Assembly (NCBI GenBank): GCA_049644325.1
Contig: JBARRR010000161.1
Span: 1-27,220 of the forward strand
Reading direction: 5' to 3'
Source: DASZHA01 sp049644325
GTDB taxonomy: Bacteria; Chloroflexota; Dormibacteria; DASZGP01
Length of the DNA stretch: 27,220 bases
The stretch's first letter is position 1, and each line of letters begins with the position of its first letter. Below the pieces are notes generated by a model. It had not been told where the DNA came from. It did not search any database and was given only the letters and a program-made list of their open reading frames with translations. Below are positions 13,808 to 21,458 of this stretch, in pieces. The position numbers and the translations under genes were made by a program.

Positions 13808-14851
13808 ATGAGAGCAGTCAGCTTTGTTGAGATCGGCAAGCTGGAGATGCGTGAGGTCGACAAACCCACCATCCTGGACCCGACCGACGTGCTCCTCAAG
13901 GTCACCACCAGCGCCATCTGCGGCTCAGACCTGCACGTTCTCGAGGGCCGCATCCCCGGGATGATGGAGGGCGGCATTATCGGCCACGAGTTCATCGGTG
14001 TCGTCGAGGACGTCGGTCCCGAGGTCAAGAACTTCAAGCCCGGCGACCGGGCCCTGGCCTCGTTCCTGATCCCCTGCGGCAAATGCTGGTACTGCCAGCG
14101 CGGTCTCTACGGCCAGTGCGAGGACGTACGTGTCTTCGGATACGGCATCTTCGTCGGCGACATCAACGGCGGCCAGGCGGAGTTCGTGCGCGTGCCCAAC
14201 GCCGACCTCACGCTGCACCACGTGGACCAGAAGCTGAGCGACGAGCAGGCGCTCTTCGCCGGCGACATCCTCACCACCGGCTTCCACATCGCCGACATCG
14301 CTGGCATCAAGGAGGGGGACACCGTCGCCGTCGTCGGCTGCGGTCCCGTCGGCCTCTTCGCCATCCAGGCGGCCCAGACGTTCAAGCCCTCCAAGGTCTA
14401 CGCCATCGACTCCGTCGACCAGCGCCTGGAGATGGCCCAGGGCTTCGGCGCCGAGCCCATTGACATGCGCCACCAGAACGCGGTCGTCACCACCCAGGAC
14501 GCCACCGCCGGCCGCGGCGTCGACGTGGTGCTGGAGTGCGTCGGGATTGCCGAGGCGCTGATCCCGACCTTCGACATGGTCCGCCCCGGGGGCACCGTGG
14601 GGGTGATCGGGGTCCACTCGGCGCCCGAGGCGACCTTCCCCCTGCAGATGATGTTCAACAAGGGCATCGACCTCCACTTCGGCGGCATCGCCAACGTCCC
14701 CGGGCGTTGGGACCGGGTGCTGGAGCTGATCGAGAGGGGGGAGCTGCACCCGGAGTCCATCATCAGCCATCGGATGAAGCTCGAGGACGCCCTCGAGGGC
14801 TACCGCCTCTTCCAGTCGCGCGAGGCGATGAAGGTGGTCCTCACGCCCTAG
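13808..14851 (+). CDS. Zinc-dependent alcohol dehydrogenase (MDR family)
   Basis: 347 residues, full-length medium-chain dehydrogenase/reductase. The GGAGAG ribosome site sits six bases before ATG 13808. Catalytic zinc ligands are Cys38 (ICGSDLH) and His60/Glu61 (IIGHEFIGVVEDVG), with Asp153 in AGDILTTGFH near the active site. The structural zinc lobe is complete: Cys90, Cys93, Cys96 and Cys104 (PCGKCWYCQRGLYGQC). The Rossmann loop is VVGCGPVGLFAIQAA (Gly177-Gly182), followed by VYAIDSVDQRLEMA with an acidic residue that favours NAD(H) over NADP(H). It oxidises an alcohol or reduces an aldehyde in the cytosol; substrate not identifiable. Threonine- or sorbitol-dehydrogenase relatives are alternatives. 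It is divergent from coaE and 56 bases upstream of the ABC exporter. Confidence 0.93.
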   Translation: MRAVSFVEIGKLEMREVDKPTILDPTDVLLKVTTSAICGSDLHVLEGRIPGMMEGGIIGHEFIGVVEDVGPEVKNFKPGDRALASFLIPCGKCWYCQRGLYGQCEDVRVFGYGIFVGDINGGQAEFVRVPNADLTLHHVDQKLSDEQALFAGDILTTGFHIADIAGIKEGDTVAVVGCGPVGLFAIQAAQTFKPSKVYAIDSVDQRLEMAQGFGAEPIDMRHQNAVVTTQDATAGRGVDVVLECVGIAEALIPTFDMVRPGGTVGVIGVHSAPEATFPLQMMFNKGIDLHFGGIANVPGRWDRVLELIERGELHPESIISHRMKLEDALEGYRLFQSREAMKVVLTP

Positions 14852-14894
14852 CCGCCCAGTCGTGCTGGGGAATTGCGCGCCTCGGCCCGGGCGT

Positions 14895-14900
14895 TAGGGT
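14895..14900 (+). promoter_or_regulatory. Candidate -10 box (TAGGGT) giving a leaderless transcript
   Basis: TAGGGT lies seven bases before ATG 14908. TTGCGC at 14873-14878, with a 16-base spacer, may be a weak -35. The box lies in the 56-base gap after the alcohol dehydrogenase. Confidence 0.35.
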
Positions 14901-14907
14901 TATCAAG

Positions 14908-16860
14908 ATGGCACGTCGAGTAGCGCACGGCATGGATCGAGCCGGCAGGTTCGAGCTCCGCGAAGGCGAGGAGCCGCTGCGACCGGCCAACGTCAAGCGC
15001 GTCCTCTCGCTGTTCAGCAACCACAAGAAGCAGGTTAGCGGCGCCACGGTGCTGGTCCTGGTCACGGCGCTGCTGGGCGTGGTCAACCCGCTGATGCAGG
15101 TGCGCATCTTCGACGACGTCTTCGCCGCCGCCCTGGCCGGCCGCCACGTCATCGGTCCGTTCGGCCTCAGCGGTCTGCAGCTACTGGGCCTCTACGTCGG
15201 CATCATGATCGCGGTCCCCATCGTCTCCAGCCTGATCGGGATCGTGCAGACCTACATCACCACGGTGATCGGCCAGGACGTCATCCGGGAGCTGCGCAAC
15301 CGCCTCTACCGGCACCTCCAGGCGATGTCGTTGAAGTTCTTCACCGACACCCGCACCGGCGAGATCCAGGCCCGGCTGTCCAGCGACGTAGGCGGCGTCC
15401 AGACGGTGGTCACCGACACCTTCACCAGCATCGTCAGCAACTTCGCCATCCTGCTGACCACGGTCGTCGCGATGTGGCTGCTGTCGCCGGCGCTGACCAT
15501 CCTGTCCCTGGGATTGGTTCCGGTGTTCATACTCCTCACCCTCCGGGTGGGCAACGTCCGCCGTGACATCAGCTCCCAGACGCAGAAGACGATCGCCGAC
15601 ATGAGCGCGCTGGTGGAGGAGACGCTCTCGGTCAGCGGCGTGCTGCTGACCAAGACCTTCGGTCGCCAGAAGACGTCGACGGCGCGATTCGAGGGGGAGA
15701 ACAGCCGCCTGTCGCGGCTTTTCATCAGGCAGCAGATGGTGGGACGCGGCTTCATGGCCCTGATCGGCACGTTCTTCTCGATCTCGCCGGCGCTGATCTA
15801 CCTGCTCGCCGGGTACCTGCTGTTCGGCAACAACGGCGGCCCCCTGAACTTCCCCCTGATCGGCGCGATCTCGGTGGGCACCCTGGTCGGCTTCACCACC
15901 CTGCAGAGCCGCCTCTTCTTCCCCATCGGACAGCTGCTCCAGGTCCAGGTCGAGGTGATGGGAGCCTTCGCCCTCTTCGACCGGGTCTTCGAGTACCTCG
16001 ACATGCCGCATGACATCGTCGACAAGCCGGATGCGGTGCAGCTCACGGCGGATCAGGTCGACGGCGCGGTCGAGTTCCGCGACGTGGACTTCAGCTACCT
16101 CGGCAAGGATGGCCAGCTGGCCCTCAGCAAGGTCAGCTTCGAGGTCAAGCCGGGCGGGCTGGTGGCGTTGGTGGGGCCGAGTGGCGCGGGCAAGACGACG
16201 ACCACATACCTCATCCCACGCCTGTACGACGCCGACAGCGGCGCCGTGCTGATCGACGGTCACGACGTGCGCGACGTCAGCCTCGAGTCGCTGGGGGAGC
16301 TGATCGGCGTGGTCACCCAGGAGACCTACCTGTTCCACGCCACCGTCCGCGAGAACCTCGAGTTCGCCCGGCCCGACGCCACCGACGAGGAGCTCTGGGA
16401 GTCGCTCGATGCGGCGGCCATCGGCGACCGCATCCGCGAGCTGCCCGCCGGGCTCGATACCGTGGTGGGGGAGCGCGGCTACCGGCTCTCCGGCGGCGAG
16501 AAGCAGCGCATCGCCATCGCCCGCGTGTTCCTCAAGAACCCGCGCATCCTGATCCTCGACGAGGCGACCTCGGCGCTCGACACGCGCTCCGAACGCCTGA
16601 TCCAGAACGCCTTCGCCCGCCTGATGCAGGGACGGACGACGGTGGCGATCGCCCACCGGCTCTCGACGATCCTCAAGGCCGACCAGATCCTGGTCTACGA
16701 CAAGGGCCGCGTCGTCGAGCGCGGCACCCACTCCGAGCTGGTCAACCGCGGCGGCCTCTACAGCCGGCTGTACCTGGAGCAATTCGCCGCCGACACCGAG
16801 TCGGTGCGGGTGGAGGACGAGGTGGCGCCTGAGCTCTCCGCCGTATCAGCCGAGGACTGA
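14908..16860 (+). CDS. ABC transporter, fused permease and ATPase (type IV exporter half-transporter)
   Basis: 650 residues from ATG 14908; the longer open frame to the left overlaps the dehydrogenase and is not coding. A membrane domain (about 30-370, six segments) contains FFTDTRTGEIQARLSSDVGGVQ, a coupling-helix region typical of MsbA/LmrA-like exporters. The ATPase domain follows: Walker A GPSGAGKTT (Lys429), Q-loop VTQETYLFHATVRENL, signature LSGGEKQRIAIARV (Ser528), Walker B ILILDEATSALD (Asp551, Glu552) and H-loop AHRLST (His583), all intact. Such half-transporters dimerise and export lipids, peptides or drugs from the inner leaflet. No partner half-transporter is next to it, so a homodimer is likely. 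The short C-terminal tail (~30 residues) is acidic. It is convergent with the WYL regulator. Confidence 0.93.
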   Translation: MARRVAHGMDRAGRFELREGEEPLRPANVKRVLSLFSNHKKQVSGATVLVLVTALLGVVNPLMQVRIFDDVFAAALAGRHVIGPFGLSGLQLLGLYVGIMIAVPIVSSLIGIVQTYITTVIGQDVIRELRNRLYRHLQAMSLKFFTDTRTGEIQARLSSDVGGVQTVVTDTFTSIVSNFAILLTTVVAMWLLSPALTILSLGLVPVFILLTLRVGNVRRDISSQTQKTIADMSALVEETLSVSGVLLTKTFGRQKTSTARFEGENSRLSRLFIRQQMVGRGFMALIGTFFSISPALIYLLAGYLLFGNNGGPLNFPLIGAISVGTLVGFTTLQSRLFFPIGQLLQVQVEVMGAFALFDRVFEYLDMPHDIVDKPDAVQLTADQVDGAVEFRDVDFSYLGKDGQLALSKVSFEVKPGGLVALVGPSGAGKTTTTYLIPRLYDADSGAVLIDGHDVRDVSLESLGELIGVVTQETYLFHATVRENLEFARPDATDEELWESLDAAAIGDRIRELPAGLDTVVGERGYRLSGGEKQRIAIARVFLKNPRILILDEATSALDTRSERLIQNAFARLMQGRTTVAIAHRLSTILKADQILVYDKGRVVERGTHSELVNRGGLYSRLYLEQFAADTESVRVEDEVAPELSAVSAED

Positions 16861-16877
16861 GCCGGCTACTCTCCCGT

Positions 16878-17588
16878 CTACTCCTCGGGGACCAGCGCGC
16901 CGAGGGGGCGGAGCCCGGGGATGGGGTCATTGGCCACCAGCTCCTCCAGCGTTCGCGGGGTGATGCGCTCGGCGGTGACGTGGGCGGCCTTGATGCGATC
17001 GAGGCGAAACGCCCGCCCGTCCTGTCGCAGCCGGCAAAAGCCGAGCATGTACCAGCCCAGGTGGCCACCGATGAGGGCGGCGGGCTCCACCGTCCGGCTG
17101 GTGGCCTGCTCGTTGCGATCGAGGTAGTCGATCTCGATGGCGCGGTTGTCGCGAATCGCCTCCTCGACCTGGGCGGTGGCCTCCGGCGCGATGGGCTCGT
17201 CGGTGGTGAGCGCCATCCGCGCTGTCAGGCGCCCGGCGGCCGCAACCTGTCCCGGCGGCATCACCGCGATCAGCTTCTGCAGGGCGCTGCGGCCGGCGCC
17301 GGCGAAGGGCATGCCCCCGGCTGCCGCCAGCGCCACGGCGATGGCGGTGGCCTCGTCCGGCGTCAGGTTCAGCGGCGGCATGGTGCTTGATGGGTCGAGG
17401 CCGTAGCCGCCGCCGGGGCCGGGCTGGGCCCAGATCGGCACTCCGGTCTGCTGGAGGGCGGCGAGGTCGCGCTCGATGGTGCGGGTGGTGACCTCGAAGC
17501 GCCGCGCCAGCTCCACCGCCCGCAGGGGCCGGGGAGCGCGGGCGCGGAGGGCTTCGACAATGGCGTAGAGGCGGTCGGTTCGGTTCAC
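16878..17588 (-). CDS. WYL-domain transcriptional regulator with N-terminal helix-turn-helix
   Basis: 236 residues, minus strand, starting at GTG 17586-17588. The N-terminal 60 residues form a DeoR/HTH_11-type winged helix: TDRLYAIVEALRARAPRPLR, ARRFEVTTRTIERDLAALQQTG, PGGGYGL. A WYL domain follows; its name motif is seen as GWYMLGFCRLR with FRLDRI behind it (about 178-200), a presumed ligand- or nucleic-acid-sensing site. The YafY-like size and order are normal; the C-terminal WCX extension is short or absent. It lies 40 bases behind the VOC gene on the same strand, so the two form an operon, and it may sense a compound handled by that protein. It probably controls its own promoter near 18042-18281. 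Cytosolic DNA-binding protein. Confidence 0.9.
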   Translation of the reverse strand: MNRTDRLYAIVEALRARAPRPLRAVELARRFEVTTRTIERDLAALQQTGVPIWAQPGPGGGYGLDPSSTMPPLNLTPDEATAIAVALAAAGGMPFAGAGRSALQKLIAVMPPGQVAAAGRLTARMALTTDEPIAPEATAQVEEAIRDNRAIEIDYLDRNEQATSRTVEPAALIGGHLGWYMLGFCRLRQDGRAFRLDRIKAAHVTAERITPRTLEELVANDPIPGLRPLGALVPEE

Positions 17589-17628
17589 GCCACCGACCGC
17601 CCCCGGCCTGGGTGAGGCTCGCCTGGCG

Positions 17629-18042
17629 TCAGGCCGTTGCTTCTTGGGCTGCCCCCGCCGCCGTGGCCTGGGGGATGGGGGAGGCGAGGGTCAGCAGGTT
17701 GCCACTGGGGTCGCGGAGGACGAACTCCCGCATGCCGTAGGGCTGGTCGCGGAGGTCGATAGTGACCTTGGTCTTGCCCTCGACCTGGCGGCGCAGGGAA
17801 TCGACGTCCTCGGTCTCGATGTAGAGCACGGTGCTGCCACCCACGGGCGCGTCGGCCAGCGAAGGGAAGTCCTTGGCCATGGCCTCGCGGCCTTCGAGCA
17901 TGACCTCGACGGCGCCGCTCTCCAACTGGGCAAAGCCTTCGACCGCCATCACCATCTTGACCTCGAAGCCGAGGACGTCGCGGTAGAACGCGATGGCCGG
18001 CTCGAGCTCGTCGACCAGCAGCACCGGTGAGAGCTTCTTCAT
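17629..18042 (-). CDS. VOC/glyoxalase-fold protein
   Basis: 137 residues from ATG 18040-18042, preceded eight bases upstream by GGAGGG; an earlier in-frame start adds 20 unrelated residues and is rejected. The vicinal-oxygen-chelate fold shows as two beta-alpha-beta-beta-beta halves: SPVLLVDELEPAIAFYRDVLGFEV, then VGGSTVLYIETEDVDSL and the end GMREFVLRDPSGNLLTLA, with the typical DPSGN turn. Metal ligands are not obvious: positions that usually carry His hold other residues, so it could be a binding or resistance protein (bleomycin-resistance-like) rather than a lyase or dioxygenase. Single-copy domain, so a dimer is expected. It leads the operon with the WYL regulator. Function not assignable beyond the fold. 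Tail of Ala/Gln residues. Confidence 0.85.
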   Translation of the reverse strand: MKKLSPVLLVDELEPAIAFYRDVLGFEVKMVMAVEGFAQLESGAVEVMLEGREAMAKDFPSLADAPVGGSTVLYIETEDVDSLRRQVEGKTKVTIDLRDQPYGMREFVLRDPSGNLLTLASPIPQATAAGAAQEATA

Positions 18043-18118
18043 GTTGGGGACCCTCCGTAACTTGGACCGCCGCGGCGGTCGATTCGTATTCAGGAGGGTC
18101 AAGCTTCCAACCCCATGG

Positions 18119-18134
18119 CGACAGCATTATGTCG
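18119..18134. promoter_or_regulatory. Inverted repeat CGACA-N6-TGTCG, candidate operator
   Basis: Perfect 5+5 base palindromic arms (18119-18123 and 18130-18134) lie in the 239-base gap between the divergent VOC/WYL operon and the enoyl-CoA hydratase operon. On the minus strand the repeat overlaps CATAAT (18126-18131), a possible -10 for the VOC gene, so a regulator bound here could repress it. The WYL protein is the obvious local candidate. Confidence 0.3.
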
Positions 18135-18199
18135 GGAATTATCAGGCCAAATTGATCGCCGTCGCCGGCTGGCGAGACCGCCGACACTGGGACCGTGCC

Positions 18200-18229
18200 A
18201 TGACATGACGAGGGCGTCAGGTTTACACT
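18200..18229 (+). promoter_or_regulatory. Candidate promoter of the enoyl-CoA hydratase/Fe-S oxidoreductase operon
   Basis: ATGACA (18200-18205), an 18-base spacer and TACACT (18224-18229) match the sigma-A consensus at 5/6 and 4/6. The transcript would have a ~46-base leader with GAGGG as ribosome site about ten bases before ATG 18282. Confidence 0.45.
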
Positions 18230-18281
18230 CTTGGGCCGCTCGGCCCACCCCGGGCCACGGCGGGGGCCGAGGGAAAATACA

Positions 18282-19094
18282 ATGTCAGGCGATTTGGAAC
18301 TCGTTCGCTACGACGTCGAGGGCCCGCTAGCCACGATCACCGTCGACCATCCCCCGGCGAACGCGCTGTCCAACCAGGTGCTCGCGGAGATCGAGGCTGC
18401 GCTGAGCCAGGCCGAGGATGACGACAACGTCCGGGTCGTCATCTTCACCGGCGCCGGCGACCGCTTCTTCATTGCCGGGGCCGACATCAAGGAGTTTCTC
18501 TCCACCCCCGACGACAAGGTCGGGGACCGCACCCAGCTGGGACAGGCGGTGACCCTGAGGATGGAGCGGATGCCCAAGATCGTGATCATGGCCATCAACG
18601 GCTTCTGCCTCGGTGGGGGCTGTGAGATGGCGATGGCCGCGGACATCCGGCTGGCGGCCGACACCGCCCAGTTCGGCCAGCCCGAGGTCAAGCTGGGCAT
18701 CATCCCCGGCTTCGGCGGTACACAGCGGTTCCCCCGTCTGGTCGGTAGGTCGCGGGCCATGGAGCTGCTCTTCAGCGGCGACAGCATAGACGCCCAAACA
18801 GCCCTGGAGATCGGGCTGCTGACGCGCGTGGTCCCGGCGGCCGAGCTGATGCCGGCGGCGCGGACCCTGGCGGAGAAGCTGGCGACGGCTGCGCCCCTTG
18901 CGGTCGCGGCCATCAAGCGCGCCGTGCTGGCGGGCGCACACCTGCCCATCGCCGATGCTCTTGAGGCGGAGCGAAAGGAGTTCATAGCCGTCCGCCGCAC
19001 CGCCGACGCGGTCGAGGGCATCACCGCGTTCATCGAGAAGCGGGCGCCGGAGTTCAAGGGCGCGGCCGCGGACTCCGCGTCGGCCAAGACATGA
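18282..19094 (+). CDS. Enoyl-CoA hydratase/isomerase family protein
   Basis: 270 residues from ATG 18282 (MSGDLELVRYDVEG), a normal crotonase size; an upstream in-frame TTG (18231) is less likely. Crotonases hydrate trans-2-enoyl-CoA in beta-oxidation. Family motifs: NALSNQVLAEIEAAL; the oxyanion-hole segment RFFIAGADIKEF; AINGFCLGGGCEMAMAADIRLAA; and FGQPEVKLGIIPGFGGTQRFPRLVG, where the Glu in QPEVKLG and the preceding region supply the two expected catalytic glutamates. The later AMELLFSGDSIDAQTALEIGLLTRVV and AAIKRAV are also typical. Its TGA overlaps the next gene's ATG (ATGA), tying it to the membrane Fe-S oxidoreductase and so to respiratory acyl-CoA oxidation. Cytosolic hexamer expected. 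Exact substrate chain length unknown. Confidence 0.93.
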   Translation: MSGDLELVRYDVEGPLATITVDHPPANALSNQVLAEIEAALSQAEDDDNVRVVIFTGAGDRFFIAGADIKEFLSTPDDKVGDRTQLGQAVTLRMERMPKIVIMAINGFCLGGGCEMAMAADIRLAADTAQFGQPEVKLGIIPGFGGTQRFPRLVGRSRAMELLFSGDSIDAQTALEIGLLTRVVPAAELMPAARTLAEKLATAAPLAVAAIKRAVLAGAHLPIADALEAERKEFIAVRRTADAVEGITAFIEKRAPEFKGAAADSASAKT

Positions 19095-21415
19095 CCGGGA
19101 TCACGATGGCGGCCAGCAGCCCAGACGTCAATCAGTTCTTCTTCAGCTCCATCGCCGGCTCGCTGATGGTGGCGGCGCTCGCCTTCTTCCTCTTCAAGAT
19201 CACGCAGTTCGTCACGGTGCTGCGCATCGGTGGCTCTGACCAGCGGTTCGACCGGATCCCGGAGCGCGTGATGGCCGTGGTCACCGGCGTCGGTGCCCAC
19301 GACCGGATGGTGCGCCGCAAGTACTCGGGAGTCCTGCACCTGTTCGTCTTCTACGGCTTCGTCCTCCTGGGGACTTCGATATTCCAGGTCTTCGCCGAGG
19401 CCACCCTGCCCGGGTTCAAGCCTGACCCGCCGCTGGTCAACAGCCTGATGGCCCTGATCCAGGACCTCTTCGCCATCCTGGTGCTCGTCGGCGTGGGCAT
19501 GGCGCTCTACAACCGGCTCTTCATCCACCCGCTCCGCTATAAGGGCAGCCACGAGGACGACGGCTTCCGCATCCTCATCGGCATCGCGCTGGTGATGCTG
19601 ACGCAGCTGTCGGTCACCGGCAGCCGCCTCAACCTCAACGCCAACCCGGCATACGGCTTCGACCCCTCGACCAACTGGCGGCCGATGTCGCAGGTGGTGT
19701 CGGCGATCTTCAGCGCCGTCGGGGTCAACGCCGCCAACGCCGACTTCGTCCACCACGTCGCGCTGCTGGCCAACATCGTCGTGGTGCTGGCGTTCCTCGC
19801 ATACCTGCCGACCTCCAAGCACCAGCACATCTACCTGGCCATCGAGAACATCTTCCTGCGCAACCTCAACCCCATCGGGGCGCTGCCCAAGCTCGACATC
19901 GAGAACGCCGACCACTACGGCGCCAGCCGCATCGAGCACTTCAGCTGGAAGCACCTGCTCGATACCTACACCTGCACTGAGTGCGGTCGCTGCCAGGACC
20001 AGTGCCCCGCCTACCTGACCGACAAGCCCCTCTCGCCAAAGATGCTGATCATGGACCTGCGCGACCACCTCCACGATCGCGCGCCCGACCTCATCCGCCT
20101 GTCGGGGCTGCCGGAGAAGGAGAAGGCCGAGGTCGCCGCCCAGGTCGACGCCGAGCACCCCGAGCACAAGCCACTGATCGGCGGCACCATCCTCGAGGAG
20201 ACGCTGTGGTCCTGCACCATGTGCGGCGCCTGCATGAGCGAGTGCCCGGTGCTGATCGAGCATGTGCCCAAGATCGCCGACATGCGCCGGTCACTGGTGC
20301 TGGAGGAGTCGAAGATGCCCAAGCAGGCCGAAGGGGCGCTGCGCAGCATCGAGACCTCGGGCAACCCGTACCAGCTCTCCAACCAGAACCGGGCCGACTG
20401 GGCTGCCGACCTGGGCGTCAAGACCTATGCCGAGCACCCCGACGCCGAGTACCTGTACTTCGTGGGCTGCGCCGCCAGCTTCGACGAGGCCAACCAGAAG
20501 GTGGCCACCTCCATCGTCAAGATCCTGCAGGCGGCGGACATCGATTTCGCCATCCTCGGCAAGGAGGAGACCTGCAACGGCGACCCGGCCCGTCGCATCG
20601 GCAACGAGTACCTCTTCCAGATGCAGGCCGAGGCCAACATCGTCACCTTCAAAAACTACAAGGTCAAGAAGGTGCTGACCGGCTGTCCCCACTGCTTCAA
20701 CACGCTTAAGAACGAGTACCCCCAGTTCGGCTTCGACGCCGAGGTCATCCACCACACGGAGTTCATCCAGACGCTGATCGACGACGGCCGGCTCAAGCTT
20801 GACCCCTTGGCCGAGTCCGTCCTGCGGGGCAAGACCGTGACCTACCACGACCCCTGCTACCTGGGTCGCTGGAACAGCGTCTACGAACCTGGCCGCCGGG
20901 TGCTGGAGCACATCCAGGGGCTGGAGCAGGTCGAGATGCATCGCCACGGCCGGCAGGCCTTCTGCTGCGGCGCCGGCGGCGGCCGGATGTGGATGGAGGA
21001 GACGCTGGGCAAGCGCATCAACCGCGAGCGGATGCAGCACGCCGCCGAGGTCGATGCCGACCTGGTGGCCACGGCCTGCCCCTTCTGTCTGACCATGATG
21101 ATGGAGGGCGCCACCAGCCAGAACCTGCCCATCGACGTCGCCGACGTGGCCCAGATGGTGGCCACTCAGCTGCCGGACGACAAGCGGGTGCCACTGCAGT
21201 TCGGCAAGCACGACGACGTGGCGCCGGTGCTGGAAGTCTTCCCGCCCAAGCGGACGGTGCCCAACGCCAACGACGTTCACCCCTTCGACCCGGTGCCCCG
21301 ACCGGCGCTGCTGCACGAGCTCAAGGTCGGGCCCGAGGACCTGGTGCCGATCGCCATGCCCCACATCCCGGACCCGGCCGACGTGAACGGCGGCGAGGCC
21401 CCGACCGGGCATTAG
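19091..21415 (+). CDS. Membrane heterodisulfide-reductase-like Fe-S oxidoreductase (FadF/ETF:menaquinone oxidoreductase type)
   Basis: 774 residues. An N-terminal membrane domain (to ~240) has about five hydrophobic segments, NarI-like, with His83 and His221/222 as possible heme b ligands. Two [4Fe-4S] ferredoxin motifs follow: CTECGRCQDQCP (Cys295, 298, 301, 305) and CTMCGACMSECP (Cys375, 378, 381, 385). The C-terminal part holds two HdrB/HdrD-type CCG modules: Cys460, TCNGD (Cys495) and GCPHC (532/535), then Cys589, CCGAGGG (625/626) and ACPFC (663/666). This architecture is known for proteins that pass electrons from electron-transfer flavoprotein, loaded by acyl-CoA dehydrogenases, to menaquinone. 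The four-base overlap with an enoyl-CoA hydratase supports that role. The first CCG module has TCNGD rather than tandem cysteines, as in other members. No etfAB is in the window. Confidence 0.9.
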   Translation: MTGITMAASSPDVNQFFFSSIAGSLMVAALAFFLFKITQFVTVLRIGGSDQRFDRIPERVMAVVTGVGAHDRMVRRKYSGVLHLFVFYGFVLLGTSIFQVFAEATLPGFKPDPPLVNSLMALIQDLFAILVLVGVGMALYNRLFIHPLRYKGSHEDDGFRILIGIALVMLTQLSVTGSRLNLNANPAYGFDPSTNWRPMSQVVSAIFSAVGVNAANADFVHHVALLANIVVVLAFLAYLPTSKHQHIYLAIENIFLRNLNPIGALPKLDIENADHYGASRIEHFSWKHLLDTYTCTECGRCQDQCPAYLTDKPLSPKMLIMDLRDHLHDRAPDLIRLSGLPEKEKAEVAAQVDAEHPEHKPLIGGTILEETLWSCTMCGACMSECPVLIEHVPKIADMRRSLVLEESKMPKQAEGALRSIETSGNPYQLSNQNRADWAADLGVKTYAEHPDAEYLYFVGCAASFDEANQKVATSIVKILQAADIDFAILGKEETCNGDPARRIGNEYLFQMQAEANIVTFKNYKVKKVLTGCPHCFNTLKNEYPQFGFDAEVIHHTEFIQTLIDDGRLKLDPLAESVLRGKTVTYHDPCYLGRWNSVYEPGRRVLEHIQGLEQVEMHRHGRQAFCCGAGGGRMWMEETLGKRINRERMQHAAEVDADLVATACPFCLTMMMEGATSQNLPIDVADVAQMVATQLPDDKRVPLQFGKHDDVAPVLEVFPPKRTVPNANDVHPFDPVPRPALLHELKVGPEDLVPIAMPHIPDPADVNGGEAPTGH

Positions 21416-21443
21416 TCCTATTTCCGTTACACCCGCGCTGGGG

Positions 21444-21449
21444 TAAGCT
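21444..21449 (+). promoter_or_regulatory. Candidate -10 box (TAAGCT) of the patatin gene
   Basis: TAAGCT lies nine bases before ATG 21459 in a 43-base gap. TTCCGTT at 21422-21428 may be its -35 region; the same heptamer lies upstream of the box at 1800. No Shine-Dalgarno sequence precedes the ATG. Confidence 0.35.
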
Positions 21450-21458
21450 CCCGGACAA

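Noticed and set aside
14536..14907. Upstream extension of the ABC exporter frame
   Set aside because: It lies within the alcohol dehydrogenase gene in another frame and is Arg/Gly-rich noise; ATG 14908 is preferred.
15181..16782. 533-residue open frame antisense to the ABC exporter
   Set aside because: The plus-strand gene has complete ABC motifs; the antisense product has no recognisable motif.
18308..20263. 651-residue open frame antisense to the hydratase and Fe-S genes
   Set aside because: It covers two well-supported genes on the other strand, and its composition (His/Asp/Val-rich) is that of a shadow; no family features are seen.
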